The position numbers and the translations under genes are program-made. This document shows positions 7,474 to 16,036 of a stretch of DNA of 64,000 nt, piece by piece (the stretch's first letter is position 1; each line of letters begins with the position of its first letter). The DNA comes from Solibaculum mannosilyticum (GTDB lineage Bacteria > Bacillota > Clostridia > Oscillospirales > Acutalibacteraceae). Location: positions 2,098,501 to 2,162,500 of the forward strand of contig NZ_AP023321.1 in the NCBI RefSeq assembly GCF_015140235.1, read 5' to 3'. The notes under the pieces were generated by a model. It was not told the DNA's origin. It saw only the letters and a list, made by a program, of their open reading frames with translations, and ran no database searches.

Positions 7474-8568
7474 GTGATTAAAATGAAAAAACAGGATGAG
7501 GAATTGATAGCGCAGCATCCATGGTTGCTCGACGTCTCCGGGCCGCTTCTGGCCTGGTACGATCGACAGGCCAGAATCCTTCCGTGGCGGGAACAGAATA
7601 CCCCCTATCGGGTATGGGTATCGGAGATCATGCTGCAGCAAACCAGGGTTGAAGCCGCTCTCCCCTATTTTGAACGGTTTATGCAGGCCCTGCCTACCAT
7701 AAAGGATCTGGCCGACGCCGACCCTCAACTGCTTTTAAAGCTGTGGGAAGGGCTGGGATACTACAACCGTGTGCGCAATCTGCAAGCCGCCGCCCGGGCG
7801 GTCGTGGAGAAGTGGGACGGCAATTTACCCGATCAGTACGATCAACTTGTCTCCCTGCCTGGAATCGGGGATTATACTGCCGGCGCCATCGCCTCTATCG
7901 CTTATAACCGTCCTATCCCCGCGGTGGACGGCAATGTGCTTCGGGTGCTCTCCCGGCTTCTGGCCAGCCGTGCCGATGTGACACAGCCTTCGGTCAAAAA
8001 AGAGATGCGTTCTTTGGCTCAAGCCATGATCCCATCGGAACGAGCCGGGGATTTCAATCAGGCTTTAATGGAATTGGGCGCTATGGTATGTCTCCCTAAC
8101 GGGGCGCCCCGATGCGATCAGTGTCCGGTGTATCATCTATGCCGGGGCTCCCAGCAGGGAATTGCCCATGAATTACCGGTCAAGCCTCCCAAAAAGCAGC
8201 GCAGGTCGATCGATCTGACGGTTTTTATCCTGATCTGCGAGGGGAACGTACTGCTGCGGCAAAGGCCGAAAAAGGGATTGTTGGCCGGGTTATGGGAATT
8301 CCCTCATGTGGAAGGATGGATCACTGCAGAAGAGGCTTCCCGGTGGGTGAATCAATGGGGCGGAAAGGTGTTGGACAATCATGCTCTCCCCAAGGCCCAG
8401 CATATCTTTTCCCATCTGGAGTGGCATATGACGGCATACAAGATGCTCTGTACTTCCTTTCCTGCCCCCAAAGGATACATTTGGGCCGATCGATCTCAGC
8501 TTTCCGGCCAGATTGCTCTTCCCAGCGCCTTCCGTGCCTATTCCAAGCATCTCCCTGAGTGGCTCTAG
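7474..8568 (+). CDS. mutY: A/G-specific adenine DNA glycosylase MutY
   Basis: 364 residues. It removes adenine paired with 8-oxoguanine in base excision repair. Residues ~45-235 form the HhH-GPD fold: ILPWREQNTPYRVWVSEIML, QQTRVEA (catalytic Glu in the MutY-type QTRVE), the hairpin LPGIGDYTAGAIASIAYN and the catalytic Asp in AVDGNVLRV. The 4Fe-4S loop C-x6-C-x2-C-x5-C is intact (CLPNGAPRCDQCPVYHLC). The C-terminal ~120 residues are the NUDIX-like 8-oxoG recognition domain (LLRQRPKKGLLAGLWEFPHV). Start is GTG 7474 or ATG 7483; GAAAGGCGG lies upstream of both. Confidence 0.95.
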   Translation: MIKMKKQDEELIAQHPWLLDVSGPLLAWYDRQARILPWREQNTPYRVWVSEIMLQQTRVEAALPYFERFMQALPTIKDLADADPQLLLKLWEGLGYYNRVRNLQAAARAVVEKWDGNLPDQYDQLVSLPGIGDYTAGAIASIAYNRPIPAVDGNVLRVLSRLLASRADVTQPSVKKEMRSLAQAMIPSERAGDFNQALMELGAMVCLPNGAPRCDQCPVYHLCRGSQQGIAHELPVKPPKKQRRSIDLTVFILICEGNVLLRQRPKKGLLAGLWEFPHVEGWITAEEASRWVNQWGGKVLDNHALPKAQHIFSHLEWHMTAYKMLCTSFPAPKGYIWADRSQLSGQIALPSAFRAYSKHLPEWL

Positions 8569-8658
8569 AAAAAATTCAACCGTCGTTATAAAATAGGACG
8601 AGCACTGTCTTATGTGCGGCCTGCTATGATATGCTCTGGGATGATCCCCGTCGATGAG

Positions 8659-8695
8659 GCAAGGTGCATGATAAAATCACCTTGCTTTTGCTTTT
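8659..8695 (+). terminator. Terminator after mutY
   Basis: GCAAGGTG-N11-CACCTTGC followed by TTTTGCTTTT. Confidence 0.65.
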
Positions 8696-8751
8696 ATGAG
8701 GCCCTATACTCCTTGTATTCTACAGAAAAACATGGTAGCATAATAAGATCG

Positions 8752-9195
8752 TTATCCGTCTACCACCCCATACAGAGCCAGGGCAAAACATCGTAGAGCG
8801 TCGTCGTGATGGTAATAAACGGCCCGCCGTTCATATCCCAGCTCTTCACTGAGCCGTTCGATGTGATAGGCCGAACGGTGGATGTAAAATCGATCCAGGA
8901 TGGTCCGCTGCTGAGGATCCAAAGCGGCCAGTGCTTGCTCAATGCGTTGCACGTCGGCTTTTCGGAACCGGTACAGGGCAATGAGTTCCTCCCGTTCGGC
9001 CCTTAGGGATATCTGTTCTTCTTCCTTTTTACACCATCTGATCATTTTGTCGATATAAGTGATACGTTGTTCCAGATTTTGCACAGCAATGCGCAACGCT
9101 GTAAGTTGCTTGAGTTTGTCTTTGGCCAGCATCCGGTAGTCCATATCGACCAACCCTTCCTCCTTTTTTTGTCCGTCGGTCCGTCGCTTTCCCAT
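8752..9195 (-). CDS. Phage-type ArpU/DUF1492-like sigma region 4 protein
   Basis: 147 residues from ATG 9195 (GCAGGAGGGG 7 nt upstream). The first half is a coiled coil (KLKQLTALRIAVQNLEQRIT); the second half has ALDPQQRTILDRFYIHRSAY ... LSEELGYERRAVYYHHDDAL, a sigma-70 region 4-like helix-turn-helix. This layout is that of DUF1492/ArpU transcriptional regulators, usually found late in prophage regulatory regions. No other phage gene is close, so it may be a prophage remnant or a domesticated regulator. Target genes are unknown. Confidence 0.65.
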   Translation of the reverse strand: MGKRRTDGQKKEEGLVDMDYRMLAKDKLKQLTALRIAVQNLEQRITYIDKMIRWCKKEEEQISLRAEREELIALYRFRKADVQRIEQALAALDPQQRTILDRFYIHRSAYHIERLSEELGYERRAVYYHHDDALRCFALALYGVVDG

Positions 9196-9327
9196 TTTCT
9201 TTCCCCTCCTGCTTTGAAACACAAGTTGAGTACTATCGTGTCGAATTATGCCGCATTATGTCTTATTGTAACATAGGACACCTCCTTTTGAAACATATGT
9301 TCTAAAATATTTTTTAGGTGATGTCTC

Positions 9328-10494
9328 ATGACTTCTTTGCTCGTGCGTCTCTTTGTCAAAGACCATCAAAACACAAAGGATCCTGTCGTACGCCAGAAAT
9401 ACGGGGTCCTGGGCGGATCGGTGGGCATTGTATGCAATGTTCTGTTGTGTCTGGCCAAACTGTTGGCCGGTACGTTGACGGGCAGTGTGTCCATCACGGC
9501 CGACGCTTTCAACAACCTATCCGACGCAGGATCGTCGGCGGTGACGGTATTGGGATTTAAATTGTCCGGCAAAAAACCCGACCAGCGCCATCCATTTGGC
9601 TACGGCCGGGCGGAATATGTAGCAGGGCTCATTATTTCCTTTTTGATTTTACTGGTGGGGGTAGAACTCATTAAGTCTTCAGTGGATAAGATCATCCATC
9701 CGGAGATCCTGACCTTCTCCTGGATTTCAGCGGGGATTTTAGCGCTGTCCATTTTGGTCAAACTGTGGATGGCCCTCTTTAACCGGAGGCTGGGGCGGAC
9801 CATTCAGTCCAAAACCGTGGAAGCTGCCTCTATGGACAGCCTCAGCGATGTCATTGCTACCAGCGCGGTACTATTATCTCTGATTCTTTCCCCTGTCCTC
9901 CATCTCCCTTTGGATGGGTACATGGGAATTATCGTAGCCCTGTTTGTCCTATGGGCCGGCATCTCCATCGCCCGGGATACTCTCTCTCCTCTGCTGGGTC
10001 AGGCTCCCGATCCGGAACTGGTGCAAAACATCGAAAGCATGCTGGTATCTTACGATATGATTTCCGGCGTACACGATCTCATTGTCCACAATTATGGGCC
10101 CGGCCGCATTATCGCATCGGTACACGCCGAAGTGCCGTCCGACTGCAATATCCTGACGGCCCATGAGGTCATCGATCAGGCCGAGCGGGAAATCAGTGCC
10201 GCTTTGAACATCGTACTGGTGGTCCATTTGGATCCCATCGTCACCGACGACAGCCGCATCAATCACCTAAAACAACACGTCCTTACGGCCGTCCAGGAGG
10301 TGGATGAACGGCTGTCGGTTCACGATTTCCGGGTTGTGGATGGAGAAAATCGGGTCAATTTGGTGTTCGACGTGGTGGTTCCCTTCCAGTTTGATCAGAC
10401 CGATGACCAGCTTCTGAAACAAATCAGCGAAAAGATCTCATCCCTCAACCCCATCTATCACGTTGTGATTGATTTTGACCGCAGTTATGTTTGA
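9328..10494 (+). CDS. Cation diffusion facilitator family transporter
   Basis: 388 residues; ATG with AGGTGATG upstream. Six transmembrane segments lie in residues ~25-215. Metal-site signatures are SITADAFNNLSDAGSS (the D-x3-D motif of TM2) and HPFGYGRAEYVAGL (usual HPFGHGR), with VEAASMDSLSDVIATSAVLL in TM5. The cytoplasmic C-terminal ZT_dimer domain follows, extended by an extra ~90 residues of a second ferredoxin-like repeat. CDF proteins export Zn(II), Mn(II) or Fe(II) against protons; which ion is not clear from the motifs. Not in an operon. Confidence 0.9.
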   Translation: MTSLLVRLFVKDHQNTKDPVVRQKYGVLGGSVGIVCNVLLCLAKLLAGTLTGSVSITADAFNNLSDAGSSAVTVLGFKLSGKKPDQRHPFGYGRAEYVAGLIISFLILLVGVELIKSSVDKIIHPEILTFSWISAGILALSILVKLWMALFNRRLGRTIQSKTVEAASMDSLSDVIATSAVLLSLILSPVLHLPLDGYMGIIVALFVLWAGISIARDTLSPLLGQAPDPELVQNIESMLVSYDMISGVHDLIVHNYGPGRIIASVHAEVPSDCNILTAHEVIDQAEREISAALNIVLVVHLDPIVTDDSRINHLKQHVLTAVQEVDERLSVHDFRVVDGENRVNLVFDVVVPFQFDQTDDQLLKQISEKISSLNPIYHVVIDFDRSYV

Positions 10495-10510
10495 TATTAG
10501 CTGAAAAATA

Positions 10511-10556
10511 AAAATCCCCGATGACGGATGAAACAATCGTCATCGGGGATTTTTTC
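10511..10556. terminator. Bidirectional terminator, CDF gene and TlpA gene
   Basis: AATCCCCGATGAC pairs with GTCATCGGGGATT, with T-tracts in both directions. Confidence 0.85.
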
Positions 10557-10559
10557 GGA

Positions 10560-11195
10560 TCAGGTAATCATATCGATGCCCTGCATCAGATATTCTCTGG
10601 ACAACATACCGATGCCTCCGGCCACCAGATACCCTTGTGCATCAATAAAATAGGTGGTGGGGAAGGAAGAGATCCCATAGGTCATAACGGCTTCCATCTC
10701 CCGGTCAAAATATACGGGGAAGGTGTAGCCTTCTTCCTCAATATAGGCTTTTCCCTTTTCCTCGGTTTCCCCCAGGCTTCCGATGCCGTCGATCATCAGA
10801 AACTGAACTTCTCCTCCCAGCTCCTTGTAGACGTCGTGGAAATCCGGCATCTCCATCTGGCAGGGCGGACATGTGCTGGCCCAGAAGTTGAGCACGGTTG
10901 GTTTGCCGTTCAACAGTTCCGATAGTTTTACTTCATTGCCGTCCTTGTCCCAGACTGTGAAGTCAGGGGCCTCTGTTCTCTCTTCCTCTTGGGTCTCCCC
11001 CTCACTTTCTGCAATCTGAGCACTAGTGCCGGACGATTGTCCACTCTGTTGGGTCTGAGACTGTCCTTGTCCGCCAAGATCGGCCAGGCCGCCAGTCTCC
11101 CCCTGACCCTGAAGTACCTGGTACAAAATGGCCGCTCCTGCCAGCAACACGACCAATGCGATCACCGCTAAGATCCACTTTTTCTTTCCGTTCAT
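10560..11195 (-). CDS. TlpA-like membrane-anchored thioredoxin
   Basis: 211 residues. Residues ~5-25 are a membrane anchor; a Gly/Gln/Ser-rich linker (~30-70) leads to a redoxin domain with NFWASTCPPCQMEMPDF (active-site CPPC) and the cis-Pro segment SSFPTTYFIDAQGYL. Such proteins reduce disulfides on exported proteins. The ATG has GGGAGGGA 7 nt upstream and follows the CcdA gene by 14 nt, so CcdA is the likely electron donor across the membrane. Confidence 0.88.
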   Translation of the reverse strand: MNGKKKWILAVIALVVLLAGAAILYQVLQGQGETGGLADLGGQGQSQTQQSGQSSGTSAQIAESEGETQEEERTEAPDFTVWDKDGNEVKLSELLNGKPTVLNFWASTCPPCQMEMPDFHDVYKELGGEVQFLMIDGIGSLGETEEKGKAYIEEEGYTFPVYFDREMEAVMTYGISSFPTTYFIDAQGYLVAGGIGMLSREYLMQGIDMIT

Positions 11196-11209
11196 ATCGT
11201 TCCCTCCTT

Positions 11210-11875
11210 TTAGCTGAGCAATGCCAGATACTGGTTCATAAGCCCTGTCATCATCAGAATTCCCACCAGGATCAGAAGTGCGCCGGATACCTTTGTGATA
11301 ATAGAATAGTGATTCTTGACCCAGTTAAATGTGGTTTTAAGCTTCTGGATCAGCACGGCGCTGATGAGGAAGGGGATGCCAAGTCCGGCCGAGTAACACA
11401 AAAGAAGTACGATCCCCTGTGCCACCGACGCCTGGGAGGAGGCAAGCATCAACGCCGATCCCAGGAACGCGCCGACGCAAGGGGTCCATCCCACGGCAAA
11501 GACAATACCAAACAGCATGGTGGAGAAAAAACCGGTATCGGTATTTTGTCCCATCCCCTTATGTCCTCGAAATAGGTTGAACTTAAAAACACCTAAAAAG
11601 TGAAGGCCAAAGAAGATCACCAGCAGGCCGCTGACAATGTTGACCACCGTCTGGTATTTTCGGAGCACAGCGCCGATACTTCCGGCAAATGCACCCATGA
11701 GCACAAACACCAAAGTGAATCCCAGCACAAAGGCCAGAGCCTTCCACAGGGGCGAACGTTTTTGTTTTGAACCGTCCCCGCCTGCAAAATACGCTACATA
11801 AACCGGCAGCATCGGAAGAAGACAGGGAGATATGAAAGTGATGAGGCCCTCTAGAAATGTGATCAGATAGGTCAT
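11210..11875 (-). CDS. ccdA: CcdA/DsbD-type thiol-electron transporter
   Basis: 221 residues with six predicted membrane segments. The two conserved Cys motifs are present: FISPCLLPMLPVYVAYFAGG in TM1 and GWTPCVGAFLGSAL in TM4. CcdA carries electrons from cytoplasmic thioredoxin to extracytoplasmic thioredoxin-like partners, here the TlpA-like protein encoded next. No cytochrome c maturation genes are visible, so general disulfide reduction is more likely than haem attachment. Start ATG 11875 has GGAGGA upstream. Confidence 0.9.
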   Translation of the reverse strand: MTYLITFLEGLITFISPCLLPMLPVYVAYFAGGDGSKQKRSPLWKALAFVLGFTLVFVLMGAFAGSIGAVLRKYQTVVNIVSGLLVIFFGLHFLGVFKFNLFRGHKGMGQNTDTGFFSTMLFGIVFAVGWTPCVGAFLGSALMLASSQASVAQGIVLLLCYSAGLGIPFLISAVLIQKLKTTFNWVKNHYSIITKVSGALLILVGILMMTGLMNQYLALLS

Positions 11876-11971
11876 AAAGAAAGGTTCCTCCGGTTTTTTA
11901 TAAGTTGTTTTTAGTTTACCACAGCAAAAGAAAGGTTTTCTGTAACTGTATCACATTGTTGTATTAAATGC

Positions 11972-12007
11972 AAAAAAAGGCTTGCTGATTTTTCTCAGCA
12001 AGCCTTT
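11972..12007 (-). terminator. Terminator of the ilv-cim-leu operon
   Basis: AAAGGCTTGCTGA pairs with TCAGCAAGCCTTT; on the minus strand a run of seven T follows. It lies 15 nt past leuD. Confidence 0.9.
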
Positions 12008-12021
12008 GGAAAAAACAGGTC

Positions 12022-12513
12022 TTACAGACGCTCCGAAATGGTCTTCAGAAGGCCGCCGGAAGCGATGATATTCTGAATAAAGGGCGGGAAGGGCTCGGCC
12101 TGATAGGTCTTGCCGGTGGTGACGTCGGTGATGACGCCGGTGGTGACATCCACCTTGACTTGATCACCGTTTTGGATCTCAGCCGCCGCTTCCGGGCACT
12201 CCAGGATAGCCAAGCCGATGTTGATGGCGTTGCGGTAGAAGATGCGGGCAAAGGATGCGGCGATGACGCAGGAAATGCCCGACGCCTTGATGGCGATGGG
12301 AGCGTGTTCGCGGGAAGAACCGCAACCGAAGTTTTTGCCTCCCACCATGACGTCGCCCTTTTGGACCTTTTTGACAAAGTCCTTGTCGATGTCCTCCATG
12401 CAGTGGGCGGCCAATTCCTCGTGAGAGGAGGTGTTGAGATAACGGGCGGGAATGATGACGTCGGTGTCTACGTTGTCCCCATAGCGGTGGACGGTGCCTT
12501 CAATCTGGATCAT
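12022..12513 (-). CDS. leuD: 3-isopropylmalate/citramalate isomerase small subunit LeuD
   Basis: 163 residues from ATG 12513 (AAGGAGG 10 nt upstream), overlapping none of leuC's last codons by this choice. Motifs are [15 protein letters not shown] and [20 protein letters not shown], the mobile swivel domain of aconitase-family enzymes. The short form (about 160 residues) is typical of the Clostridia/archaeal HacB/LeuD2 group. With LeuC it isomerises 2-isopropylmalate, and in this operon very probably (R)-citramalate to erythro-3-methylmalate for isoleucine. Confidence 0.93.
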   Translation of the reverse strand: MIQIEGTVHRYGDNVDTDVIIPARYLNTSSHEELAAHCMEDIDKDFVKKVQKGDVMVGGKNFGCGSSREHAPIAIKASGISCVIAASFARIFYRNAINIGLAILECPEAAAEIQNGDQVKVDVTTGVITDVTTGKTYQAEPFPPFIQNIIASGGLLKTISERL

Positions 12514-12532
12514 ACTGTTTCTTTCCTCCTTC

Positions 12533-13795
12533 TCAGTCAAGCTTGGCGGGATCGGTGATGGTGCCTGTTACCGCGCTGGCGGCGGCTACCTCCGGATTGC
12601 TCAAGTACACTTCGGAATCCACATGGCCCATGCGGCCTACAAAGTTGCGGTTTGTGGTGGCCACGGCCCGTTCACCGGCGGCCAAAATACCCATATGTCC
12701 GCCCAGGCAGGGACCACAGGTGGGGGTGGATACCACGGCGCCGGCCTTGATGAAGTCCTCGATGAGGCCCTCGTGCATGGCCTGTAAGTAGATGTTCTGG
12801 GTACCGGGGATGACGATGCAGCGGACGTTCTTAGCCACCTTACGTCCCTTAAGGATGGCGGCGGCAGCTCTCAAATCCTCCATGCGGCCGTTGGTGCAGG
12901 AGCCGATGACGGCTTGATTGATCTTGACCTCGCCCACCTCATCAATGGTGCGGGTGTTCTCCGGCAGATGAGGGAAGGCCACCGTGGGACGCAGGGTGGA
13001 GAGATCAATGGTGTATTTGGCGGTGTATTCCGCATCCGGATCGGCCTCATAGGCGGTCATGGGATGCTGAACGCGTCCTTCACAATAGGCGCGGGTGATG
13101 TCGTCCACAGGGAAGATGCCGTTTTTCGCGCCGGCCTCAATGGCCATGTTGGCAATGCACAGGCGGTCGTCCATGGACAGGCTCTTCACGCCGTCGCCGG
13201 TGAACTCAATGGACTGGTACAATGCCCCGTCCACCCCGATCATGCCGATGAGGTGCAGAATCACGTCTTTGCCCGACACATGCTTTTGGAATTTGCCCGT
13301 AAGCGTCACCTGGATGGCCGACGGCACTTTAAACCATGTCTTGCCGGTGGCCATACCGGCGGCCATATCGGTGGAACCCATGCCGGTGGAGAAGGCGCCC
13401 AGTGCGCCGTAGGTACAGGTGTGGGAATCGGCTCCGATGACCAAATCGCCCGGTCCTACCAATCCCTTTTCCGGCAACAGGGCGTGCTCGATGCCCATAT
13501 CGCCCACGTCAAAGAAATTCTCAATGTCATACTGATTGGCAAAGGCGCGGACCTTCTTGCACTGTTCGGCCGCCTTGATATCCTTGTTGGGGGTAAAATG
13601 ATCCATCACCAGGGCGATTTTCTTGTTGTCAAACACCTGATGTGCACCGCAGCGTTCAAATTCATTGACCGCCACCGGCGATGTGATATCATTGCCCAGC
13701 ACTAAGTCCAATTTGGCCTCGATGAGCTGGCCGGCTTTGACCTCTTTAAGCCCTGCATGGGCCGCCAGGATCTTTTGAGACATGGTCATTCCCAT
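12533..13795 (-). CDS. leuC: 3-isopropylmalate/citramalate isomerase large subunit LeuC
   Basis: 420 residues, the size of the LeuC2/HacA-type subunit. [20 protein letters not shown], the 4Fe-4S cysteines in VIGSCTNGR and [10 protein letters not shown], and [10 protein letters not shown] are all present. The ATG at 13795 has AAGGAGG 7 nt upstream. leuD follows with 19 nt between. The absence of leuA and leuB from this operon, with cimA upstream, supports a role in the citramalate pathway (inference), possibly shared with leucine synthesis. Confidence 0.95.
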   Translation of the reverse strand: MGMTMSQKILAAHAGLKEVKAGQLIEAKLDLVLGNDITSPVAVNEFERCGAHQVFDNKKIALVMDHFTPNKDIKAAEQCKKVRAFANQYDIENFFDVGDMGIEHALLPEKGLVGPGDLVIGADSHTCTYGALGAFSTGMGSTDMAAGMATGKTWFKVPSAIQVTLTGKFQKHVSGKDVILHLIGMIGVDGALYQSIEFTGDGVKSLSMDDRLCIANMAIEAGAKNGIFPVDDITRAYCEGRVQHPMTAYEADPDAEYTAKYTIDLSTLRPTVAFPHLPENTRTIDEVGEVKINQAVIGSCTNGRMEDLRAAAAILKGRKVAKNVRCIVIPGTQNIYLQAMHEGLIEDFIKAGAVVSTPTCGPCLGGHMGILAAGERAVATTNRNFVGRMGHVDSEVYLSNPEVAAASAVTGTITDPAKLD

Positions 13796-13876
13796 AATAC
13801 ATCCTCCTTGGTGGTTTCATTGTTCTACTTTTTTCATCTATTTATTATTCCCCAGGATGGGGATTTTGTCAATGCG

Positions 13877-15460
13877 TTAATCTTTGGCTTCCCGGTCGCA
13901 GATCAGCTTATACTCAAAGGAATCCACCAGCGCCAGCCAGCTGGCCCGGATGACGTCGGCCGATACGCCTACGGTAGTCCAAACCCGTTTGCCGTCGGTG
14001 GATGTGATGAGGACTCGCACCACAGCGGCCGTGGCGTCGCCCGAATCCATGACGCGGACCTTGTAGTCGATGAGGCGGCTCTTTTCCAGACGGGGATAAA
14101 ATTGAGCCAATGCCTCCCGAAGCGCCTGGTCCAGGGCGTGGACGGGACCATCTCCCTCGGCGGCCGAGATGCTGAGCTGTCCGTTGACCCGGATTTTGAT
14201 GGTGGCCGTGGCCGAATTGCCGGTGTCGTCCACCGGTTGTTCGTCCAGGATCTTGTAGCTCACCAGCTCAAAGCTGGGGGAATACCGATGCAGCTCCTTT
14301 CGCACCACAAGGTCAAAGCTGGCGTCGGCCCCTTCAAACTGATAACCTTCCATTTCCATCTGCTTGAGGCGGTCGATGATGCAGCGGATCTCCAGGGAAT
14401 CACGGTCAAGGCCGGGGCACAGTTTGTGGATGCGGCGCAACACCGCTGTACGCCCCGTCTGTTCTGACATCAAAAACCGCCGTTCATTGCCCACCACATC
14501 GGGGCTGACGTGCTCAAAGGAACAGGAGTTCTTGAGCACCCCGTCGGCATGCATGCCCGCCTTGTGGGCAAAGGCCGATGCGCCCACATAAGGGGTGGTA
14601 TTGGGAAGCTGTAGATTTGCCACTTCGGCCAGTTCCCGTGCTGTTTGGGTGAGACCGGAAAGATTCTCCTCCGGGATGCACTGAACTCCCATTTTAATTT
14701 GTGCATTGGCGATAACGGTGGACAGATTGGCGTTGCCGCACCGTTCCCCAAACCCCAAATAAGTGCCCTGCACCTGGACAGCTCCGGCTTCCACCGCCGC
14801 CATGGAGCCTGCCACCGCCACGCCGGAATCGTTGTGGCAATGGATGCCCACCTTGACCTCCGGGAACCTCTCCACCACCAACCGGGTCACCTCTTTGATT
14901 TCTTCCGGGAAGCATCCGCCGTTTGTGTCGCACAGCACCACTGTTTCAGCGCCACCCTCCACGGCGGCGGCAAGGGCGTCCATGGCGAACTGGGGATTGT
15001 GACGGTATCCGTCAAAGAAGTGTTCGGCGTCAAAAAACACCCGTTTCCCCTTGCTCTTCAGATAGGCCACGCTTTCCCGGATCATATTGAGATTTTCCTC
15101 CAGTGTAGTGCCCAAGATCTCGGTAACGTGCAAATCCCAGCTTTTTCCGAAGATACAGCACACCGACGTACCGGCCTCCAAAAGGGAATTGAGGCTCTTA
15201 TCCTCCTCGGCCCGGATGCCTTTGCGCCGGGTGGAACCAAAGGCCACCAAAGTGGCGTGTTTCAATTTGCATCTCTCCACCTCCCGAAACAGTTCCATGT
15301 CCTTGGGATTGGAGCCGGGATTCCCCGCTTCGATGTAAGGAATGCCCAGTTCATCCAGCAGCCGGACGACCGCCAATTTATCCTCCACCGAAAAGGAGAT
15401 ACCCTCCCCTTGACTGCCGTCCCGCAGGGTGGAATCAAAGATTTCAAGTGACTTGTTCAT
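13877..15460 (-). CDS. cimA: (R)-citramalate synthase CimA
   Basis: 527 residues from ATG 15460 (AAGGAGG upstream). It condenses pyruvate and acetyl-CoA to citramalate, the first step of threonine-independent isoleucine synthesis. The HMGL-like TIM barrel starts with FDSTLRDGSQGEGI and contains IEAGNPGSNPKD, GIHCHNDSGVAVAGSMAAVE and YLGFGERCGNANL; KAGMHADGVLKN and the C-terminal LeuA dimer/allosteric domain (~390-525) follow. The GSNPKD/long-linker form distinguishes this CimA subgroup from LeuA. It sits between ilvN and leuC in one operon. Confidence 0.92.
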   Translation of the reverse strand: MNKSLEIFDSTLRDGSQGEGISFSVEDKLAVVRLLDELGIPYIEAGNPGSNPKDMELFREVERCKLKHATLVAFGSTRRKGIRAEEDKSLNSLLEAGTSVCCIFGKSWDLHVTEILGTTLEENLNMIRESVAYLKSKGKRVFFDAEHFFDGYRHNPQFAMDALAAAVEGGAETVVLCDTNGGCFPEEIKEVTRLVVERFPEVKVGIHCHNDSGVAVAGSMAAVEAGAVQVQGTYLGFGERCGNANLSTVIANAQIKMGVQCIPEENLSGLTQTARELAEVANLQLPNTTPYVGASAFAHKAGMHADGVLKNSCSFEHVSPDVVGNERRFLMSEQTGRTAVLRRIHKLCPGLDRDSLEIRCIIDRLKQMEMEGYQFEGADASFDLVVRKELHRYSPSFELVSYKILDEQPVDDTGNSATATIKIRVNGQLSISAAEGDGPVHALDQALREALAQFYPRLEKSRLIDYKVRVMDSGDATAAVVRVLITSTDGKRVWTTVGVSADVIRASWLALVDSFEYKLICDREAKD

Positions 15461-15499
15461 GCGAAAAACCTCCTTGTCCGCTGGAACCATCCACGGTCA

Positions 15500-16024
15500 T
15501 TACGCGCCGGGACGACTGGTCCCATCGTGGTCAGAGATGGAACCATCCCCGCGTTCCAGAGCGGTGATGCCGGTGCGGGCCATTTCCACCACCGGGTATT
15601 TCTGTAGATTTTGGATGAGTTCGTCGATCTGTCCGCTTTGGCCGGTGGCCTCAATGGTGATGGTGTGATGACTGATGTCCAGAATACGGGCGCCGTGCCG
15701 GTAGGCGATGTGCAGAGCGTCGGAACGCTGCCCATTGTCCACCCGGATCTTAACCAGCAACAGCTCGCTGTGAGAAGCGTCCTCCTTGGTCAGCAGAGAC
15801 ACCTTTTTTACATCCTCCAGCTTCATAAGCTGGCACATGACCTGCCGGATCTGAGACCGATCCCCCGTCATAGCGATGGTCATGCGGCTGGTTTTGGGAT
15901 CTTCTGTCGTACAAGCGGTCAAGCTTTCAATGTTAAATCCACGGCGGTTAAAAAGGCCGGTGATGCGCAGCAATACGCCGGGATGGTTGTTGGCCAAAGC
16001 CGATAAAATCACTTTTTCTTCCAT
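15500..16024 (-). CDS. ilvN: Acetolactate synthase small (regulatory) subunit
   Basis: 174 residues. The N-terminal ACT domain opens with LSALANNHPGVLLRITGLFN and RRGFNIESL, which is diagnostic for IlvN/IlvH; a second ACT-like region follows (ILDISHHTITIEATGQSGQI). It confers valine-type feedback control on IlvB. ATG 16024 has AAGGAGG 7 nt upstream, 12 nt after ilvB. Confidence 0.94.
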   Translation of the reverse strand: MEEKVILSALANNHPGVLLRITGLFNRRGFNIESLTACTTEDPKTSRMTIAMTGDRSQIRQVMCQLMKLEDVKKVSLLTKEDASHSELLLVKIRVDNGQRSDALHIAYRHGARILDISHHTITIEATGQSGQIDELIQNLQKYPVVEMARTGITALERGDGSISDHDGTSRPGA

Positions 16025-16036
16025 GGGGAAACCTCC

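Noticed and set aside
9291-9302. LexA-box-like AAACATATGTTC before the CDF gene
   Set aside because: One mismatch to GAAC-N4-GTTC, and no SOS gene nearby; chance is likely in AT-rich DNA.
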